Shown here one piece after another: positions 59,646 through 64,000 of a stretch of 64,000 nt of DNA. Source of the stretch: JACMLC01 sp963817025 (GTDB taxonomy: Bacteria; Acidobacteriota; Blastocatellia; Pyrinomonadales; Pyrinomonadaceae); the NCBI GenBank assembly GCA_963817025.1, contig CAWFML010000004.1:434001-498000 (forward strand), in the 5' to 3' direction. The first letter of the stretch is position 1, and every line of letters begins with the position of its first letter. The translations under genes were made by a program, and so were the position numbers. The notes under the pieces are model-generated. The model saw only the letters and a list, made by a program, of their open reading frames with translations, had not been told where the DNA came from and searched no databases.

Positions 59646-59705
59646 CTCAATGATTCATTTGCTCATTTGAGAATCAATGAACCGATGACTCAATGAATCA
59701 ATCGC
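59640..59705. repeat. Family C element after the toroid gene
   Basis: CATTGACTCAATGATTCATT and AATGAACCGATGACTCAATG form an imperfect inverted repeat. It contains the stop codon of the toroid gene and reaches the first codons of the DUF354 gene. Confidence 0.7.
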
Positions 59706-60730
59706 CCATGCTCATCTGGATTGACCTTGCAAACTCGCCGCACGTGCCGTTTTTTCGCGCGCTGATTCCGGAGTTTGAGCGGCGCGGGCATAAAACAGTT
59801 GTGACTGCCCGCGAGTTTGCGCAGACGGTCGAGCTGGCAAAGACTGCGGGGCTGGCTCCTGCAATCATCGGCGGGCATGGCGGCGCGGGACTCGCGGGTA
59901 AGGCTCAGAATTTGATCGGGCGCGCGGCACAGCTTGCACGCTGGGCGCGCGGGCGCGGGGTTCAGTTGGCCGTCAGTCATAACTCGTATGCACAGGCGGC
60001 TGCGGCGCGCGCTCTGGGAATCAGGAGCGTGACGCTGATGGATTACGAACACCAGCCAGCGAATCATCTGGCCTTTCGGCTGGCCTCGCGCGTCATCGTC
60101 CCGCGCGCCTTTCCAGATGAAGCCTTGCGCCGCTTTGGCGCGGGCGCGAAAAAAGTCAGGCGTTACGACGGCACGAAAGAGGATGTCTATCTGGCGGACT
60201 TTGCGCCCGACCCGGAATTTGTTGAAACGCTCAGCCGGTTGGGCATACGTGAGCATGAGGTGCTCGTCGTCGTTCGCCCGCCCGCGAGCGAAGCTCTTTA
60301 TCATCGCTTTGAAAACGAGTTGTTCGAAGGGTTGATGCAGAGGTTGTACGCGCGCACGGATGTCAAAGTAATCCTGCTGGCGCGAACGGAGGCGCAGCGG
60401 GCGATTTACGCTGAACGCGGGCAAGCAAACCTGATCGTGCCCCAGCATGCACTGGATGGAGCCAACCTGATTGCCTCGGCAGACATGGTCATCAGCGCGG
60501 GCGGCACTATGAACCGCGAGGCGGCTGCGCTCGGAGTTCCAGCCGCGACTATTTACGCGGGCAAGTGGGCCGCGATTGATGAAGAGCTGGTGCGTGAAGG
60601 AAGACTCTTGCGCCTCTGCACGCCGGAAGATTTGGAGAGCTTACCCTTGAAGAAAAAGGACGGCGCGACGGCGCGACGCGCCATCAAGGTGCGCGATGAG
60701 GTGGCAGATTTAATCTTGAATGAGCCATAA
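59693..60730 (+). CDS. DUF354 family protein, glycosyltransferase-like
   Basis: A 345-residue protein. MLIWIDLANSPHVPFFRAL, then GHKTVVTAREFAQTVELAK and VISAGGTMNREAAALGVPA, are the marks of the DUF354 family, which resembles GT-B glycosyltransferases such as the UDP-GlcNAc 2-epimerase/MurG group. Members occur in archaeal and bacterial polysaccharide loci and have no assigned reaction. The first five codons (MNQSP) are repeat sequence, so the ATG at 59708 (MLIWID) may be the natural start. It lies within the exopolysaccharide cluster. Confidence 0.88.
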   Translation: MNQSPMLIWIDLANSPHVPFFRALIPEFERRGHKTVVTAREFAQTVELAKTAGLAPAIIGGHGGAGLAGKAQNLIGRAAQLARWARGRGVQLAVSHNSYAQAAAARALGIRSVTLMDYEHQPANHLAFRLASRVIVPRAFPDEALRRFGAGAKKVRRYDGTKEDVYLADFAPDPEFVETLSRLGIREHEVLVVVRPPASEALYHRFENELFEGLMQRLYARTDVKVILLARTEAQRAIYAERGQANLIVPQHALDGANLIASADMVISAGGTMNREAAALGVPAATIYAGKWAAIDEELVREGRLLRLCTPEDLESLPLKKKDGATARRAIKVRDEVADLILNEP

Positions 60731-61207
60731 CGGAAACTATGTGAATCAAGAGTAGAATGCTCTTTGCGGTGCTTTGCGTCTGACTCTTAAAAGCTGTTTT
60801 AAAAGCCCTGAAAGGGCGCAATGTAATAGCCTGTGGCAACGCCACAGGGTTGGCACGCCCCCTTTAAATAACAAGCCCTGTAAGGGCGGCATAAATTATT
60901 ACGCCCTTACAGGGCTTGGAATCATAATGATGACCTGATACCTGTGGCGTTGCCACAGGCTATTACATGACGCCCCTACGGGGCTTCAATACATGACGCC
61001 CCTACGGGGCTTTCACAGTCTTTTCAAACATGCTTCTTAGAATGCTTTGCGTTTAATCTCAACTTTAAACGCAAAGCGCGCAAAGGTTTTCGCAAGGAAG
61101 CGCAAAGAGAGGAATCAGGCAGCCAATCTCTTTTCTACTCTTGATTCACATAAACACTATCGCTCTATTTACCTTTGAGGCTTTACCACTTAGGATTCAC
61201 CGCAGAG
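60731..61207. other. Gap of 477 bp occupied by three nested palindromes
   Basis: The outermost arms are ATGTGAATCAAGAGTAGAA (60739-60757) and its exact complement (61133-61151). Inside is a family B variant (CTTTGCGGTGCTTTGCGTC at about 60762, GCAAAGCGCGCAAAGG at about 61070). Inside that lies a third element with 25-bp perfect arms at 60824-60848 and 60941-60965 (CCTGTGGCAACGCCACAGG core), a 16-bp hairpin at 60873-60917 and two copies of ACATGACGCCCCTACGGGG (60965 and 60991). No gene is supported. Confidence 0.88.
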
Positions 61208-62765
61208 ATGAGAGCCGAGCGAGTTAATAAAAACAATCCGGTTGACGCGAGCGCGGTGCGCGTGCCTGCGCGTGCGCCGCAGTGGGTCATCCCGGCTGTC
61301 AAAGCTCTGCTCGTCGTGACGGATGTCATGATAGCCGTGCTCGCTTTCATCATCTCGTTTTACCTGCGCGAAGGCGATGCTGTTTTTCGTCAAACGGGCG
61401 GCTTCAACTGGTCTACAGAGTTTGCTCCTTACGGCGCGCTGCTGTTGTTCGTGCTGCCGATTCGCCTGCTGACGATGAAGTATTACGACCTGTATCGCCT
61501 GCGCGGCGAGTTCTCTTTCTTTGAAGACGCCGTGCGCGTCTTCAAAGCGACGGCCATCGGGTCGCTGCTGATTGTCGCGGCGGCTTTTCTTTATCGCGGC
61601 GGTTTGCAGTTTCGCGCCTTCTCTTATGCGCGCACGGTCTTTGTCCTTGATTTCTTTCTAGCGCTCTCTGCTTATGGCTTCGTGCGGCTCATGGCGCGCA
61701 GCGCGCAGACTTTTGCCAGAAGGCGCGATGTCAATCTGATTCCGACGCTGGTGGTGGGACGCGGGCCGGAAGCAGCGCTGTGCATCAGCGAGATGCGCGA
61801 GCGGCCCACGCTCGGTTATCGCGTCATCGGCGTGGTTGAGAACGGCCCGCTGGGGCGCGATGTGCCGGACACGTTTGAGGGCGTGCCGGTGGTGAGCGAT
61901 CTTAAAGGCTTGCCCGAAGCGATACGCGAATCCGGAGCTAACGAAGTCATCATCACAGACCCGCAAGTTCCCGGCGATGCGCTCTTTGATGTGATGATGC
62001 GTTGCGGGCGCAGGCCCGGCGTAGAGTTTCGCATTGCGCCGAGCCTCTTTAATTTCCTGCCGCGCAAGACGGAGATCGACCAGATCGGCGCGATGCCGAT
62101 GATACGTCTTTTCCGCTCGCCGCTCTCAAACGCCGCGCGACTGGTCAAGCGCGCGTCAGACATCATCATCGCCTCGCTCGCGCTCCTGCTCCTCTCGCCG
62201 TTCTGGCTCGTCGTCGCGCTGCTCATCAAGCTCGACTCGCGCGGCCCTGTCTTTTATAAACAGGAGCGCGTAGGAATGGACGGGCGACTTTTTCTCTTCT
62301 ACAAATTTCGCACGATGCGGACGGGCGCGGACGACGCCGCGCACAGGGAATATCTGAAGCAGTACATAGCCGGAGAGACGGAAACCAATCTGGGCGACGA
62401 GCAGAAGCCTGTTTATAAACTGCGCGGAGACAAACGCATCACGCGGCTGGGAGGCGTGCTGAGACGCCTTGAGTCTCGACGAACTGCCGCAGCTCTTGAA
62501 TGTCCTGCGTGGCGACATGAGCGTCGTCGGCCCGCGCCCGCCGATTCCGTATGAAGTGGAAGCTTATGAGCTATGGCATCGCAAGCGTCTGGACATGAAG
62601 CCGGGGCTGACCGGACTCTGGCAGGTCTCCGGTCGCAATCGTCTGCCGTTTGAAGAGATGGTCAGGCTCGACCTCTTCTACATAGAAAACTGGTCGCTGC
62701 TGCTCGATTTGAAAATCATCCTGCGCACGCTGCCGGTCATGCTGCGCGGCGACGACGCTTATTAA
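61208..62765 (+). pseudogene. Polyprenyl-phosphate sugar transferase (WcaJ/PssY type), frameshifted
   Basis: The first enzyme of repeat-unit assembly, moving a sugar-1-phosphate to undecaprenyl phosphate. The first frame (to 62554) has four to five membrane helices, a Rossmann-like middle domain (LIPTLVVGRGPEAALCISEM) and the start of the catalytic domain (SDIIIASLALLLLSPFWLVV; PVFYKQERVGMDGRLFLFYK; KFRTMRTGADD). After RITRLGGVLRR the frame is lost at about 62468-62470 (CCTTGAG). The missing part, SLDELPQLLNVLRGDMSVVG and GLTGLWQVSGRNRLPFEEMV, continues in another frame to 62765. Dropping one T restores the enzyme, so this may be a sequencing error rather than a dead gene. The start at 61208 is uncertain; TTG at 61175 is an alternative. 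Confidence 0.88.
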
Positions 62766-62808
62766 GAATAAGAGGCTGGAAAGAAAAACTCCCGGAGGCA
62801 TCACTGAT

Positions 62809-63417
62809 ATGCGCAAGAGACGGCTGCCGCTCAACTTCTTCATACTCGCCTGCGCCTTCTTCTTTGCCGGGAATGTTGTCAAAGCGCAGGAGAAAGATGT
62901 GGCGCAGATACGGTGCATGTATGAAGAGGTAGGCAAGCGAATCGAATTGAGCGAGCAAGGCGTAGAAGAAAGCTCCTATGCGGGAATCACCTGTAATGAG
63001 TTGGTCGTCAATAGCAACGACCATATGTGGCCCGCTGTCGGCAATTATCAAGCGACTTATAAGTTCTATTACGACAACGCGCAGACGGAGGGGCATCACT
63101 ATCCTGACCGGCTGCGCAAAGTGGTCTTGAAGAGCAAGATGAGCGACCGCTCTTACTATACGGAATATCTGTTCAACGAAGCGGGCGCGCTCGTCTTCTA
63201 TTACGCGAAGCCGCAGGAGCCGCCTCTCGGAGATGAACCGCCCGCGCCAGAACAGCGTCTCTATTATGCAGGTGGCCGGGCGATCAGAATCGTCAAAGGA
63301 CAAAAGACCAGCGACCGGCTCAACGCGCAGGAGCTAGAGCTTGCCAGAAAAGTTTTAGCGACCGGCAGACAAATCAAAGAGTTCTTTGCCAGATCGCTCA
63401 CACTGCCTGATAGTTAA
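62809..63417 (+). CDS. Exported protein of unknown function
   Basis: A 202-residue protein with a signal peptide (LPLNFFILACAFFFAGNVVKA-Q, cleavage likely after VKA). The mature part has CMYEEVGKRIELSEQG and beta-rich segments such as YQATYKFYYDN and SYYTEYLFNEAGALVFYYAK, and ends in a helix. I do not recognise the family. GGAGG lies nine bases before the ATG at 62809. It sits between the sugar transferase and the O-antigen ligase gene but need not share their role. Confidence 0.65.
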   Translation: MRKRRLPLNFFILACAFFFAGNVVKAQEKDVAQIRCMYEEVGKRIELSEQGVEESSYAGITCNELVVNSNDHMWPAVGNYQATYKFYYDNAQTEGHHYPDRLRKVVLKSKMSDRSYYTEYLFNEAGALVFYYAKPQEPPLGDEPPAPEQRLYYAGGRAIRIVKGQKTSDRLNAQELELARKVLATGRQIKEFFARSLTLPDS

Positions 63418-63486
63418 GCAAAGCATAAAATTCCTGTGACAAGAACTAGATAGCTTTACTGATGAGGGCTTAGGGAGTAAGGGGCA

Positions 63487-64000
63487 GTGAAAAACACAAA
63501 TTCTTTGTCTGACCTACACCCTACACCCGACGCTCTATCCACTGTCGTACAGTGGCTTGACCGCATCATTGTCGCGTGGCTGTTCGTGATGGCGGCTGCC
63601 GCGCCGCATTCGATTGCGGCGACGCAGATCGCCTGGATGTGCGGGATGCTCGTGTGGGCCGTGCGTTTGATTGTGCGCCCGCGTTTTTACAGAACGCCGG
63701 TTGATTACGCGCTGCTCTGCTTTATGCTCCTCACGGTCGTCACGGCTTTTACGTCTTATGCGCCAGCCATCTCGATTGGCAAGCTCCGCGCGGCGAGCCT
63801 CTTCACAATCATTTATCTCGTCTCACAAAATATTCAAAACCGTCGCGTGCTGCGATTGCTCGCGCTGACTCTCATCGCGTCCTGCATGGTCAATGTCGTG
63901 TACACGATGGCCGAGCGCGCAGTGGGGCGCGGCGTCAAGGTCGAGGGCTTGACAGCGAGCAGCCCTCTAGCGGCGGCGATGTTTCGCCCTGTTAATGGAG
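63487..64000 (+). CDS. O-antigen ligase-like membrane protein, N-terminal part (runs off the right edge)
   Basis: About 171 residues are present and the frame is open at the edge. Hydrophobic segments (IIVAWLFVMAAAAPHSIAAT; YALLCFMLLTVVTAF; LFTIIYLVS) with the loop SIGKLRAASLFTIIYLVSQN match the start of the O-antigen ligase/polymerase (WaaL/Wzy-like) family. The last stretch, GVKVEGLTASSPLAAAMFRP, looks like a PDZ-type ligand-binding loop inserted in the ligase. The GTG start at 63487 and the first about 18 residues (SDLHPTPDALS) lie in sequence related to the GGGTGTAG palindromes, so another start downstream is possible. Confidence 0.65.
   Translation, partial: MKNTNSLSDLHPTPDALSTVVQWLDRIIVAWLFVMAAAAPHSIAATQIAWMCGMLVWAVRLIVRPRFYRTPVDYALLCFMLLTVVTAFTSYAPAISIGKLRAASLFTIIYLVSQNIQNRRVLRLLALTLIASCMVNVVYTMAERAVGRGVKVEGLTASSPLAAAMFRPVNG

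Overview
The window looks like a chromosomal stretch from a heterotrophic Gram-negative soil-type bacterium. The best guess is Acidobacteriota, probably class Blastocatellia. That guess rests on four large secreted proteins ending in DYDGDGKTDxAVxRP-type repeats, a Ser/Thr-kinase/FHA/TPR signalling cluster, secreted zincins, a fulvocin-like Cys-rich protein and very many intergenic palindromes. No marker gene fixes the taxonomy, so this is inference. No rRNA, CRISPR array, transposase gene or phage module was seen. There is one tRNA gene, tRNA-Thr(CGT).

Layout. 1-7.2 kb (+): the end of a spermidine-synthase-like gene, a Tat-type FAD oxidoreductase, a polytopic membrane protein, then glpK and glpD for glycerol use. 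7.3-13.2 kb (mostly -): a LolA-like exported protein, a histone-H1-like Lys-rich protein (frameshifted) with a small acidic partner, tRNA-Thr, a DJ-1/PfpI protein fused to a ferritin-like domain, LexA and a SYLF lipid-binding protein; much of this looks stress related. 13.4-18.5 kb (-): two paralogous secreted metalloproteases with C-terminal repeat propellers. 18.7-32.1 kb (mostly -): an RsbRD_N-like protein, a CsbD-like protein (+), then a long co-directional cluster of Ser/Thr kinase-SUMF1, TPR-PEGA, TPR, zinc-ribbon protein, triple-FHA ABC transporter, a small exported protein and a TlpA-type thioredoxin.

32.5-46.2 kb: a MerR-like regulator with an apparently leaderless promoter, a type I phosphodiesterase, leuS, a duplicated fulvocin-related Cys-rich protein, an S9 peptidase, exported enzymes, endonuclease IV, a four-helix-bundle (IVS-type) protein and an M19 dipeptidase. 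46.4-55.2 kb: ilvE, two more repeat-propeller proteins, then pilT with a zinc-binding membrane protein. 55.3-64 kb (+): an exopolysaccharide or O-antigen locus with a GT2 glycosyltransferase, AsnB-type amidotransferase, toroid protein, DUF354 protein, frameshifted polyprenyl-phosphate sugar transferase and the start of an O-antigen ligase.

The most unusual property is between the genes. At least eight unrelated families of long, often perfect inverted repeats sit directly after stop codons. Several supply the stop codon themselves, two appear nested inside other palindromes, and a few run into the coding start of the next gene, including a predicted signal peptide. Three families recur across the window: (A) CTTCATCC-type, (B) GCAAAGGCG-type and (C) TTGACTCATT-type.
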